This document shows positions 27,106-36,378 of a stretch of DNA of 64,000 bases, one piece after another. Location: positions 82,074 through 146,073 of the forward strand of contig CAVQRB010000019.1 of assembly GCA_963715055.1 (NCBI GenBank), read 5' to 3'. How positions within the stretch are numbered: position 1 is the first letter of the stretch; every line of letters starts with the position of its first letter. A model generated the notes under the pieces. The model was not told where the DNA came from. It did not search any database and saw nothing but the letters and a program-made list of their open reading frames with translations. This DNA comes from CAVQRB01 sp963715055. GTDB lineage: Bacteria; Pseudomonadota; Alphaproteobacteria; Rhodobacterales; Rhodobacteraceae. A program made the position numbers and the translations under genes.

Positions 27106-28299
27106 TCAGATCACGGCCTTTTCCAAGAATTTCTCGCCCCTGAGCACCCTGTCCACGCTGAAGGGCGTGAGGTCCAATGTGCGGTATGCGCCGTAGGCAA
27201 TGCGTTCGGCCAGACCGCGCCCGATGGCGGGCGACTGTTGCAGCCCGTGGCCGGAGAAGCCGTTGACGAACATGAAGTTCTGCACCTCCGGGTGCGGCCC
27301 CACGATCGCGTTCTGGTCGAGCGCATTGTAGTCGTAGTGGCCGATCCACATGTTGACGAGCTTGATTTCCTCGAACTGCGGAATGCGGGTGGCGATAACC
27401 GGCCAGAACATCTCCTCCCAGAGCGCATGATCTGCGGTAAAGTCGTCGTGGTCAACGGCCGGATCATCGTCGGGGTGGCCGCCCGCCATGTAGTAGCGCC
27501 CGTCGCTGCGCATGTGCACGCCCGAAGGGTCGATGGTGAGCGGCAGGTCACGGTCCAGCGGATGGGCCGCATCGAAGATATAGGTGTAGCGCTTGCGCGG
27601 CTCGATGGGGATGTCGAGACCGGCCATGCGCGCCGTGAGTGCGCCCCTTGTGCCGGTGGCGTTGACCACCACGGCGCAGGCGATGGTCTCGCCGGAGGCA
27701 AGAGTTACGCTCTCGATCCGCGCGCCCTTCCGGGTCATCGCGGTGACTTCACCCGTGAGATACTCCACGCCGTTGCGGCGCGCCATGCGGCGGAACCAGT
27801 CGAACATGGTGCCGCCGTCGAAATAGCCTTCGTTCACCGTGTTGTGGTTGCCTGCAAGAATGTCGTCGAGGTTGTAGAACGGGTAGGCGGCGGCGATCTC
27901 CTCGCGGCTCATGTGCCGTGTCGCGGCCCCTGCGGCCGCCTGGACGGCCTGAGCGTCCTTGAGCGCCGCAGCGAATTCGGGCGTATCGGCGAGATAGAGA
28001 TAGCCGAAGCTTTGCAGCGCAAGCGTCGGCACCTCCGGATCACCGCCCATGAACTGGCGGAAGCCGTGGATGAATTCTGCGCCGAATTGCGAGATGGCGA
28101 TGTTGATCGGCGCGGAGAACTGCTGGCGGATGCAGCTGTTGGTGTGGCTGGTGGCGGCGAATTCGTAGGTCGGGTCCTTTTCGATCACCAGCACGCGACC
28201 ATCAAACCCGGCCATCTGTGTCAGCCACCAGGCGACGCTCGAGCCGTAGATCGCGCCGCCGACGATCACCACGTCGTAGGTCTTGTGCACCGGTGCCAT
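27106..28299 (-). CDS. FAD-binding oxidoreductase, DAO (sarcosine/amino-acid oxidase) type
   Basis: This 397-aa flavoenzyme has an N-terminal FAD motif YDVVIVGGAIYGSSVAWWL (about residues 8-26), a middle AVVVNATGTRG segment and the late NGFSGHGLQQSPAIGRGLAE found in DAO-family oxidases/dehydrogenases of secondary or tertiary amines. The substrate is unknown; glycine-betaine derivatives or amino acids are typical of the family. The start at 28299 has AGGAG 7 nt upstream. It is upstream of the uronate-dehydrogenase-like gene on the same strand. Confidence 0.87.
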   Translation of the reverse strand: MAPVHKTYDVVIVGGAIYGSSVAWWLTQMAGFDGRVLVIEKDPTYEFAATSHTNSCIRQQFSAPINIAISQFGAEFIHGFRQFMGGDPEVPTLALQSFGYLYLADTPEFAAALKDAQAVQAAAGAATRHMSREEIAAAYPFYNLDDILAGNHNTVNEGYFDGGTMFDWFRRMARRNGVEYLTGEVTAMTRKGARIESVTLASGETIACAVVVNATGTRGALTARMAGLDIPIEPRKRYTYIFDAAHPLDRDLPLTIDPSGVHMRSDGRYYMAGGHPDDDPAVDHDDFTADHALWEEMFWPVIATRIPQFEEIKLVNMWIGHYDYNALDQNAIVGPHPEVQNFMFVNGFSGHGLQQSPAIGRGLAERIAYGAYRTLDLTPFSVDRVLRGEKFLEKAVI

Positions 28300-28354
28300 T
28301 GCGCTCTCCTGCCTGCTTGCCTTCTGAGGATCACGCCCGGGGCCTTGCGTCAAG

Positions 28355-29371
28355 TCAGTCCTGCGCCAACGCCCTTGCGTCGCGCGCCATCAGGGCGATC
28401 ACATCGCGCAGACGCCCGGTGTCTTTCGGGTTCGAGGCATTGCCGTCGAGCCCGCGCCGGTAGACGCCTTGCAGGATCGCGAGCAAGCGGAAGTAGGAAA
28501 AGACCAGATAGAACGTCCAGTTGTCCGGTCGGGCGATGCCGCGCCGCGCACAATAGGCGGCGACGTAACCCTCCTCCTCCGGCAGGCCCAAGGCCGCGCG
28601 GTCCAAACCGCCGAGCCCCCGGAAATGCCCTGCATGCGGCAGGCGCCAGTGCATGCATTGATAGGCGAGGTCCGCCAGCGGATGGCCCAGGGTGCTGAGC
28701 TCCCAGTCGAGCAGGGCGACGACGGCCGGCGCGTCGGGCGCGAAGATCATGTTATCGATGCGAAAATCACCGTGGACGATGCTGGCGGCCCCGTCGTCGG
28801 GCACCATATGCTCGACGAGCCAGCCCATGAGCCAGTCCGCATCCGGGAGCGGATCGGTGGCGGCCTCACGGTATTGACCGGACCAGCGCGCGACCTGGCG
28901 TTCGAAGTAGTTTCCCGGCCTGCCGAAATCGCCAAGCCCGATGGTCGCAGGGTCGATGGCGTGGAGCGCTGCAAGCGTGCGGTTCATCGCGTCATAGATC
29001 GCGCCGCGCGCCGCCCGGTCGAGGTCCGGCAGGGCCGGGTCCCAGAAGATGCGGCCTTCGACCATCTCCATCACCATGAACTGCGTGCCCATGGGGCTCT
29101 CTTCTCCGGACAGATGGAACACCCTCGGCACCGGCACTTCCGTGCCCGCCAGCGCTTGCATGACGCGAAACTCCCGGTCGACCGCATGGGCGGATTTCAG
29201 CAATCTGCCCGGCGGCTTGGCGCGCAGCACGAAGGATTTCGCCCCGCTTTCAATCCGGTAGGTGGGGTTCGACTGGCCGTCCGAGAATTTGGTGATCGCG
29301 TCAAGGCCTTCGAACCCCGGTACTTGGTCGGCGAGATAGGCCGCAAGATCGGCTCGGTCAAAGCTGTGCAT
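28355..29371 (-). CDS. phosphotransferase family protein (ACAD10/11 kinase-domain homologue)
   Basis: This 338-aa APH-fold kinase has a nucleotide-loop region FSDGQSNPTYRI (about residues 30-41), the conserved VLRAKPPGRLLKSAHAVDRE stretch (about 49-68), the catalytic loop HGDFRIDNMIF (about 198-208) and metal-binding LLDWELSTLGHP. These segments match the N-terminal kinase domain of human ACAD11 rather than drug-resistance phosphotransferases. The start at 29371 is preferred because GGGAGA lies 9 nt upstream; ATG 29395 lacks a ribosome site. It is divergent from the acyl-CoA dehydrogenase gene with 96 bp between starts. Confidence 0.87.
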   Translation of the reverse strand: MHSFDRADLAAYLADQVPGFEGLDAITKFSDGQSNPTYRIESGAKSFVLRAKPPGRLLKSAHAVDREFRVMQALAGTEVPVPRVFHLSGEESPMGTQFMVMEMVEGRIFWDPALPDLDRAARGAIYDAMNRTLAALHAIDPATIGLGDFGRPGNYFERQVARWSGQYREAATDPLPDADWLMGWLVEHMVPDDGAASIVHGDFRIDNMIFAPDAPAVVALLDWELSTLGHPLADLAYQCMHWRLPHAGHFRGLGGLDRAALGLPEEEGYVAAYCARRGIARPDNWTFYLVFSYFRLLAILQGVYRRGLDGNASNPKDTGRLRDVIALMARDARALAQD

Positions 29372-29467
29372 CCGGAAATCTCTCCCTTGGGCCATGGACA
29401 AGCAGCAATGATCTAAGCAAGTCTGAGCGGCGGGGGAAAGCCCCGGCGTCCGAGGGAGGAGCGGCAG

Positions 29468-30703
29468 ATGGAGATGAATTTCGGAATGCGGGCCGAGAAA
29501 CGCGCGCTGCTGGACCGGGTCGCCACGATGATCCGCGACGAGATCATGCCGCTTGAGGACGCCTATCAGGCGGAGATCGGCAAGGGCGATCGCTGGACCT
29601 ATACCCCACGGCAGGCGGAGATCCTCGAGGGGCTCAAGGCAAAGGCCAAGGCGGCAGGCTTGTGGAACTTCTGGCTGACGGACTCCGAGAAGGGGCTGGG
29701 GCTCACCACGGTCGAATACGCCTATTTCGCAGAAGAAATGGGCAAGACGCCGATGGGAGCGGAGGTTTTCAACTGCAACGCGCCCGACACCGGCAACATG
29801 GAGGTCTTCGAGCGCTATGGCACGGCTGCGATGAAGACGCGGTGGCTGAAGCCGCTGCTGGAAGGCGAGATCCGGTCCGCCTACCTGATGACGGAGCCGG
29901 ATGTGGCCTCCTCGGATGCCACCAATGTCGCCATGTCCTGTGTGCGGGACGGCGATGATTACGTGCTCAACGGCGAGAAATGGTGGGCCACGGGCGCGGG
30001 CGATCCGCGCTGCAAGGTCTATATCGTCATGGTGCGCACGGGCAGCGATGACCTCCCCAAACACGCGCGCCATTCGATGATCGTGGTCGATGCCGAAAGC
30101 CCCGGCATAGAAGTGCTGCGCCCGATGCAGGTCTATGGCCATGACGACGCGCCGCACGGGCATATGCATTTCCGCTTTTCTCAGGTGCGGGTGCCGGCGG
30201 AGAACCTGCTCCTGGGCGAAGGGCGTGGTTTCGAGATCGCGCAGGGGCGGCTGGGGCCGGGGCGCATCCATCACTGCATGCGTGCCATCGGGCAGGCGGA
30301 GGCGGCGCTTGCGCTGATGTGCAAACGCGCGCTCGCACGGGAAGCCTTCGGCAAGCCACTGGCGCAGCTGGGGGCCAATTACGACATCATCGCCGAATGC
30401 CGGATGGAGATCGAGATGGCGCGTCTTCTGTGCCTCAAGGCGGCCTGGTTCATGGACCAGGGCGACAAGCGCGCCGCGGCGCCGTGGATCTCGCAGATCA
30501 AGGTTGTGGCGCCGCGCGTGGCGCTCAAGGTGATCGACGAGGCGGTTCAGATGCACGGCGCGCAGGGCATCTCGCAGGATACGAGCCTCGCGCAGGCCTG
30601 GACCCATGTGCGGACCCTGCGCCTTGCGGATGGGCCCGACGCGGTGCACCGCCGCCAGGTCGCGCGGGCAGAGCTCAGGAAATACACGCAGGAGAAGGTG
30701 TGA
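29468..30703 (+). CDS. acyl-CoA dehydrogenase (ACAD11-like)
   Basis: This 411-aa FAD-dependent acyl-CoA dehydrogenase has the YLMTEPDVASSDATN flavin/substrate block near residue 138 and GRGFEIAQGRLGPGRIHHC near 255. The latter is the ACAD10/11 subgroup signature rather than that of short- or medium-chain enzymes. The C-terminal helical domain ends LRLADGPDAVHRRQVARAEL. AGGAG lies 6 nt before the ATG. With the divergent kinase it reconstitutes the two halves of human ACAD11. Confidence 0.92.
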   Translation: MEMNFGMRAEKRALLDRVATMIRDEIMPLEDAYQAEIGKGDRWTYTPRQAEILEGLKAKAKAAGLWNFWLTDSEKGLGLTTVEYAYFAEEMGKTPMGAEVFNCNAPDTGNMEVFERYGTAAMKTRWLKPLLEGEIRSAYLMTEPDVASSDATNVAMSCVRDGDDYVLNGEKWWATGAGDPRCKVYIVMVRTGSDDLPKHARHSMIVVDAESPGIEVLRPMQVYGHDDAPHGHMHFRFSQVRVPAENLLLGEGRGFEIAQGRLGPGRIHHCMRAIGQAEAALALMCKRALAREAFGKPLAQLGANYDIIAECRMEIEMARLLCLKAAWFMDQGDKRAAAPWISQIKVVAPRVALKVIDEAVQMHGAQGISQDTSLAQAWTHVRTLRLADGPDAVHRRQVARAELRKYTQEKV

Positions 30704-30951
30704 CGATGGGTGGCCTTGCAATCCTCTGATCAATTCCAAGAAATATCAATTTAAGAATATTTTTATTGGCCATTCTCTCAATAAATACGTAAAAATATTG
30801 AAATAGTGATAGTGTATCTTGGCAAATGTCTGACTAATGGCTGTTGATTTCGAGCGTTGAGGGTCGCCAATGGTGCGGTGGCGTCCCTGCAATTGCTTGA
30901 AAGGTCGCTTTTGGAATTGAGTTTGGCGCCGATCCTTTCCACAGTCGTCCC
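30704..30951. promoter_or_regulatory. AT-rich intergenic stretch with inverted repeat
   Basis: This 248-bp spacer between the acyl-CoA dehydrogenase and the M19-like gene is strikingly AT-rich from 30725 to 30840. AATATTTTTA (30756-30765) and TAAAAATATT (30790-30799) form a perfect 10-bp inverted repeat with a 24-nt spacer. It could be an operator, a curved promoter DNA element or a foreign remnant. No gene is evident. Confidence 0.45.
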
Positions 30952-31932
30952 ATGCGCGCACCTCTGATCGACAATCTGCAATATGCCAAGTTCTCGCCCG
31001 AGATCTTTGCCCAGATGCGCGCGGGCGGCGTCGATGCGGTGCATGTGACCATCGCTTACCATGAGAGCTTCCGCGAGATGGTGCTCAACCTCGAGCAGTG
31101 GAACCGCTGGTTCGAGGCGCATCCCGACCTGATCTTCAAGGGCACCACGGGGGCGGACGTGCGCTTGGCTCGGGAAACGGGCCGTACGGCGATCTTCTTC
31201 GGGTTCCAGAACCCCAGCCCGATCGAGGATGACATCGGGCTGGTGGAGATCTGTCACCAGCTGGGCATCCGCTTCATGCAGCTGACCTATAACAACCAGT
31301 CCTTGCTCGCCACGGGCTGCTACGAAGACGAGGACACCGGGCTCACGCGGATGGGCAAGCAGGTGGTCCGCGAGATGAACCGGGTCGGCATGGTGGTGGA
31401 CATGTCGCACTCCGCCGAGCGTTCGACGCTGGAGGCCATCGCACATTCGACGCGCCCCATCGCCATCACCCACGCCAATCCTTCCTGGTGGCACAAGGCG
31501 CTGCGCAACAAATCCGATGCGGTGCTCAAGGCGCTGACGAAATCGGGAGGAATGGTCGGTTTTTCCGTTTATCCGCATCATCTTGCGGGCGGTTCCTCAT
31601 GTAGTCTTGCTGATTTCTGCGGCATGATCGCCGAAGCGTCCCGGCGCTACGGCAGCCAGCATCTCGGGATCGGAACCGACCTGTGTCAGGGGCAACCCGA
31701 CAGTGTCGTGGAATGGATGCGCGTCGGGCGCTGGTCCAAGGTGATCGACTACGGCGAAGGCTCCGCTGCGCAGGCAGGCTTCCCGGCAATGCCAACGTGG
31801 TTCAATGACAATCGGGATTTCGGCAATATCCGCGCGGGTCTTTTGAAGGCCGGTCTGGACGCGGGCGCGGTGGACGGCATCATGGGAGGCAACTGGCTCA
31901 GGTTTTACGACGAAAGCTTTGGCCCGGCATGA
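30952..31932 (+). CDS. membrane-dipeptidase (M19)-like protein lacking the N-terminal HxD motif
   Basis: This 326-aa protein shows the renal-dipeptidase family blocks VVDMSHSAERSTLEAIAHS (about residues 146-164), AITHANP with a metal-ligand His, GIGTDL and MGGNWLRFY near the C-terminus. The usual N-terminal HxD zinc motif is replaced by LIDNLQYA (residues 5-12), so the metal site and perhaps the activity differ from true dipeptidases. No signal peptide. The ATGA at 31929 couples it to the next gene. Confidence 0.82.
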   Translation: MRAPLIDNLQYAKFSPEIFAQMRAGGVDAVHVTIAYHESFREMVLNLEQWNRWFEAHPDLIFKGTTGADVRLARETGRTAIFFGFQNPSPIEDDIGLVEICHQLGIRFMQLTYNNQSLLATGCYEDEDTGLTRMGKQVVREMNRVGMVVDMSHSAERSTLEAIAHSTRPIAITHANPSWWHKALRNKSDAVLKALTKSGGMVGFSVYPHHLAGGSSCSLADFCGMIAEASRRYGSQHLGIGTDLCQGQPDSVVEWMRVGRWSKVIDYGEGSAAQAGFPAMPTWFNDNRDFGNIRAGLLKAGLDAGAVDGIMGGNWLRFYDESFGPA

Positions 31933-33581
31933 GGGATTTTCAGGACATACCGCAAGCCCCGCTGCGCCCTCCTGCGCAGGTGATGCGCCTGGCGCGGATG
32001 GGTGCGATGTTTCCCACGCGCCTGTCCTTCCTGCGCACCCTGATGCGCCGTCTCGCCGCCGAGAAGGTAGAGTTGCGCCGGACCACCTGGCAGATGTGCG
32101 AGGCGGGGTTCGGCCATGCGGTCTATGTGCTCGACTTGGGCGGTCATGCGTATTCCCTCGTTGCGGTCTCGACCGACCTGCCGGCGGAGATGCGCACGGA
32201 CCGGGTGATCGCGACGGCCTGGGACACGGCTTATGTGCTTTATGACGGTGTGCCGGACGCTCGCGAACTCGCCCGGATCTGCGAGGCGGCACCCAGGCAG
32301 GAGGCCGCCCGCTTCACCGAGCGCGATCTCGTGCTCAGCCGTGCGAACAAGTCGGTACGGCTTTTCGATCATGTTGTCAGCAGGTTGCGGAGCAACCTTC
32401 AGCCAAGTGAGGCGATGGTCCGCGACATCGGCTACCTGATGCGCACGACGGCGGTCTATGGCAACGGCAAGTTCGGGATCGCGGACCGGTCGGTGATCGA
32501 GGGCCGACCCGGGCTCGAAGGGCCGTTCATGGCGGAGATGCTGACGGTCTGGCTGATCCGGCATTTCACCCACGATCTGGCGGAGCATGTGGGCGGGCGT
32601 CCGCTCGACCGGCGGCTGAAGCGGCATCTGGGGATCGGCAATTCGACCGGGCTCGGCATGGCACCGTTTCTGGTCAACCATCCGGTCTTGCTCAACAACT
32701 GGATGATGGCGCGGGAAACGGCACTGGCGCGGGTGCGAGCCATCGCTCGCCTTTCGGTGGCGCAGGTTCAGGACATCCAAAGGCTCTACGCCCGCGCGGC
32801 GAGGCATCTGGCGGAATGGGCGGTGCCCGATACCACCCATCAGCGCCGGATCGAGACCTTGCGCCGTGAGTGGGACGCGCTCCAGCCGCTCTTTTCGGAC
32901 GAAAGCCTGAGCAAAGCCAATGCCGTGGCGGATGTTCTGGACAAGACCCTTGTTGCGGGCCTTGACGCGCAGGAGTTGGCGGTGTCGCTCCTGCTGGAGC
33001 CTTTCGGCGATCTGATCGACGGGCTGGCCGAGTGCATGGCGGATCCCTTCGGCCCCGTCGTCCCGGGCTTTCGCGACACCGGCGCGCTGCGCGTCGCCTT
33101 GGTGCAAGATTTCGGCTGGGCGCTGACGACGGATTACCAGCGCCCCGAAAACTGCCGGCAGTTCTGGTACGTAAGTGCGGCCAAACAGGAGCCGCGCCTC
33201 GGGCGGCGGTTCGAGGAGGCGGGCAGCGAGTTGGAAAGCCCGCTGGACATCGCCCGACGGATCAAGGCGCTGCACGAGGATCTGCCGGAGGCACCAGAAG
33301 CGCTCGATGTGTTCCTTGCGGCGCATCCCGAGCACGTGCTGGCGGTGTCTCGGGTGGCATTGGCGGGGCGGTATCCCTATGCGGAGATCCGCGACAATCT
33401 GATCGGCGAGGACTGCCTGCCCATCGACATGTTGCGCTGCAAGCTGGCGTTCTTCGGGGCCGCGAAGTTCGATCCGAAATCCGATCGCTGGACACGGATC
33501 ACGCTCTGTCAGGGAGCGCCGTTGGCGGATGAACTGGCGACGCGGGCGGACGGTTGGTGGTTGCCGGTTTTCGGGCAATGA
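31929..33581 (+). CDS. conserved-looking hypothetical protein, 550 aa
   Basis: I do not recognise this protein. It is soluble, rich in Arg, Leu and Ala, without a signal peptide or TM run. It has a glycine-rich GNSTGLGMAPFLVNHPVLL patch near residue 237 and a Trp-rich end (DGWWLPVFG). The codon usage and GC match neighbouring genes, and both ends overlap real genes by 4 bp (ATGA), so it is surely coding. The operon position between the M19-like gene and DUF3726 implies a shared pathway. Confidence 0.75.
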   Translation: MRDFQDIPQAPLRPPAQVMRLARMGAMFPTRLSFLRTLMRRLAAEKVELRRTTWQMCEAGFGHAVYVLDLGGHAYSLVAVSTDLPAEMRTDRVIATAWDTAYVLYDGVPDARELARICEAAPRQEAARFTERDLVLSRANKSVRLFDHVVSRLRSNLQPSEAMVRDIGYLMRTTAVYGNGKFGIADRSVIEGRPGLEGPFMAEMLTVWLIRHFTHDLAEHVGGRPLDRRLKRHLGIGNSTGLGMAPFLVNHPVLLNNWMMARETALARVRAIARLSVAQVQDIQRLYARAARHLAEWAVPDTTHQRRIETLRREWDALQPLFSDESLSKANAVADVLDKTLVAGLDAQELAVSLLLEPFGDLIDGLAECMADPFGPVVPGFRDTGALRVALVQDFGWALTTDYQRPENCRQFWYVSAAKQEPRLGRRFEEAGSELESPLDIARRIKALHEDLPEAPEALDVFLAAHPEHVLAVSRVALAGRYPYAEIRDNLIGEDCLPIDMLRCKLAFFGAAKFDPKSDRWTRITLCQGAPLADELATRADGWWLPVFGQ

Positions 33582-34084
33582 ACTGGTCGGTGACGGAGAT
33601 CGCAGCGCTGGCTGCAAAGGCTGCGCGGGGTGCCGGTGCGCCGCCTGCGCAGGCCGCGCGTTTCGGTCAGGCGGCGGCCTGTCATCTGGCGGCGCGCCGG
33701 GACGCGCGCAGCGTGACGCAGGCGCTGGAGGCCTTGCCGTCGGGGCCGATCATGATGCTGCCCGTGGTGCTGGATGCCGCGATGGCGCAAGCCTGGGATG
33801 GGTCGGGAGGGGTTTTGTCCCTGCCCGGCGGAATGGCCGACGATCTGGTCGAAAGCTACCTTGCCGCCTTGCCGTGCGAGGCGAGGCTGCACTGCTCAGA
33901 GACCGGGCGTCTGAGCGTCACGCTGGACATCACGCGGCTGCGTGGGGCCGGGATTTGCGGCAGGATCGACGCTGAAGATGCCTTTATCGAGGATCTTGCC
34001 CGATTGGCGGCACGCACCTTCGTGCCCGAGACCGAGGCATCGCGCACCGGCGGGGCGGGCGCGGGGCTCGACGACAACGACTAG
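33578..34084 (+). CDS. DUF3726-like protein
   Basis: This 168-aa small protein has an N-terminus (MNWSVTEIAALAAKAARGAG) that fits the DUF3726 family pattern of an EI-x-x-L-A-x-KAARGAG helix. The rest is Ala-rich with no catalytic motif that I can name. The ATG overlaps the stop of the 550-aa gene (ATGA), and its last 4 bp overlap the convergent truA. Function unknown. Confidence 0.72.
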   Translation: MNWSVTEIAALAAKAARGAGAPPAQAARFGQAAACHLAARRDARSVTQALEALPSGPIMMLPVVLDAAMAQAWDGSGGVLSLPGGMADDLVESYLAALPCEARLHCSETGRLSVTLDITRLRGAGICGRIDAEDAFIEDLARLAARTFVPETEASRTGGAGAGLDDND

Positions 34085-34851
34085 ACGCCGAAGGGGTCCT
34101 TCTCATAGACCACATGGGCGAGATAGAGCCCTTGCGGCGGGCAGACCGGACCGCAGGCGGCGCGGTCGCGGGCGGCAAGCGCCTCGGCCATCGTGTCGGG
34201 CGTCCAGGACCCCGTGCCCACGCGTTCGAGACTGCCCACGAAGCTGCGCACCTGGTTGTGCAGGAAGGAGCGCGCGCGCACGTCGAAATGCACCTCCGGT
34301 CCACCGGGCGTCTCCACCTGCCACACATCGAGGCGGTTGAGCGTCTTCACGGGGCTCTCCGCCTGGCAGATCGTGGAGCGGAAGGTCGTGAAGTCGTGCT
34401 TGCCGATCAGATGGCGGGCAGCCTCCTGCATGGCGGCGACGTCGAGCCGCTGCTTGACCTGCCAGACCAGACCCGCCTGGTGCGTGGCGGGTGCGCGCCG
34501 CATCAGGATCCGGAAGAGGTACTGCCGTTCCAGTGCCGAAAACCGCGCGTGCCAGTCCTCCGCCACGGCGGCGCAGGCAGTGATGGCCAGCGGCGCGGGC
34601 TTGAGGTGGTAGTTCAGCGCCTCCGACAGGCGGAACGGATCCCAGTCGGTCTCCATGTCGCAATGGGCGACCTGCGCGAGCGCGTGCACCCCTGAATCGG
34701 TGCGGCCCGCGGCGGCGATGGTGTGGTCGCGCCGCTCCAGTTTCGACAGCGCCGCCTCGATGGCGCCCTGCACCGTGGTCTGCGCGGACTGGCGCTGCCA
34801 CCCGGCGAAAGGACCGCCGTGATATTCGATTTTCAGGGCATAGCGTGGCAT
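34081..34851 (-). CDS. truA: tRNA pseudouridine synthase A
   Basis: This 256-aa enzyme makes pseudouridine at positions 38-40 of tRNA anticodon arms. The catalytic Asp is in AAGRTDSGVHALAQ (about residues 47-60), and the start MPRYALKIEYHGGPFAGWQ is typical. The late RSFLHNQVRSFVG motif is present. ATG 34851 is chosen over the more upstream frame because it begins the conserved strand. Confidence 0.95.
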   Translation of the reverse strand: MPRYALKIEYHGGPFAGWQRQSAQTTVQGAIEAALSKLERRDHTIAAAGRTDSGVHALAQVAHCDMETDWDPFRLSEALNYHLKPAPLAITACAAVAEDWHARFSALERQYLFRILMRRAPATHQAGLVWQVKQRLDVAAMQEAARHLIGKHDFTTFRSTICQAESPVKTLNRLDVWQVETPGGPEVHFDVRARSFLHNQVRSFVGSLERVGTGSWTPDTMAEALAARDRAACGPVCPPQGLYLAHVVYEKDPFGV

Positions 34852-34934
34852 GGCCGTGGCCCTAGCGGGAAGCGATGCCCGCGTCAAATGGCTTTGCGCA
34901 CTGGCAAGCGGCGGCAGGGGCGATTATGTAGCAG

Positions 34935-36378
34935 ATGAATAACGCAGGGGCGATACAGGCTTTGGTCATTTCCACGATTGCCGACACGGTGCTTCGCCAG
35001 ATCGAGGCGGTGCAGGACACGGTGCAGGAAGCGCTTTTCGAGCCCGTCCTGCGGATCGGCGTGACCGGTCTTGCGCGCTCGGGCAAGACGGTGTTCATCA
35101 CCTCGCTGGTCGCCAACCTGATGGACCGCGGACGGATGCCGCACCTCGTGGCCGCAGAGCGAAGGGCGGATCGAGGCCGCCTTCCTGCAACCGCAGCCAG
35201 ACGATACCGTGCCGCGTTTCGACTTCGAGACACATCTGGGGCATCTGACCGCACGCACGCCCAGCTGGCCTGACAGCACGCGGGCGATTTCCGAGCTGCG
35301 GCTGTCGCTCAGGGTGCGGCGCGGCGGGCTCTTGGCGGGGTTGCAGGGGCCGAAGACGATCCACCTCGACATCGTGGATTATCCGGGCGAATGGCTGCTC
35401 GATCTTGCGTTGTTGGAGAAGAGTTTCGAGGACTGGTCGGCGGATGTGATGCCGCGGGTCGCGAAGCGCGCGGAGGCGGAGGCGTTTCGAACCGCCCTCG
35501 CCGCTACGGACCCCGAGGCGCAACTTGCGGAGCCGCAGGCCAAGGCGCTGGCGCAGGCCTTCACGGATTATCTGCAAGCCGCACGGGCGTCGGGCTTTTA
35601 CGACTGCACACCGGGGCGGTTCCTCTTGCCGGGCGATCTGGCGGGCTCGCCGGTGCTCACTTTCGCGCCGCTGCCGGGGAAAGGGCAGGGCGCGCGCGGC
35701 TCGCTGCGCCGGGAGATGGCGCGGCGCTACGAGGCCTACAAGCGCGAGGTGGTGAAGCCCTTCTTTCGCGACCATTTCGCCCGGATCGACCGGCAGGTGG
35801 TGCTGGTCGATGCCCTGGGCGCGATCCACAAGGGGCCGCGGGCGGTGGAGGACATGCGCGGGGCAATGGCCGATATCCTGAGCGCCTTCCGGCCCGGGCG
35901 CAACGATTTCCTGACGCAGATATTTCAGGGCAAGCGCGTTGAGAAAATCCTCTTTGCGGCCACCAAGGCCGACCATCTGCACCACAAGCAGCACGCGCGC
36001 CTGACAGCGATCATGGAGGCGCTCTTGCGCGGGGCGGTAGACCGGGCGCGCTTTGCCGGTGCCGACACGCAGGCCATGGCCATCGCCGCCCTGCGTGCCA
36101 CGACAGAGGACACGGTGACCCATGAGGGGCGCGAGATCGACGTTGTGCGCGGCACGCTGCTCGACACGGGCAAGCAGGCGGCCTTTTATCCGGGCGACCT
36201 GCCCGAAGACCCCAGCCATCTGCTTGCACCTGCGCGCAGCGGCGCGGAAAGCTGGCTCGATCAGGACTACAAGGTGATGAATTTCGCGCCCTCGCCGCTG
36301 AGCCTGCGCCCTGGCGACGGGCCGCCGCACATCAGGCTCGACAAGGCCGCGCAGTTCCTTCTGGGAGACCGGTTGTGA
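34935..36378 (+). pseudogene. ycjX: YcjX-family P-loop protein, reading frame broken once
   Basis: The N-terminal frame (34935-) encodes the P-loop GLARSGKTVFITSLVANL (about residues 44-61). After HLVAA near 35156 the homologous sequence (EGRIEAAFLQPQPDD..., VPRFDFETHLG, DIVDYPGEW as the Walker-B-like segment) continues in the +1 frame to 36378. Removing one base in GCAGAG (about 35155-35159) restores a single YcjX/DUF463 protein of about 480 aa. YcjX proteins are stress-linked predicted nucleotide-binding proteins paired with YcjF. Downstream genes are intact, and a sequence error is as likely as a real lesion. Confidence 0.78.

Noticed and set aside
29396..30739. Upstream extension of the minus-strand kinase frame across the acyl-CoA dehydrogenase gene
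   Set aside because: It is antisense to a real gene, has no ribosome site and no family match; the real start is 29371.
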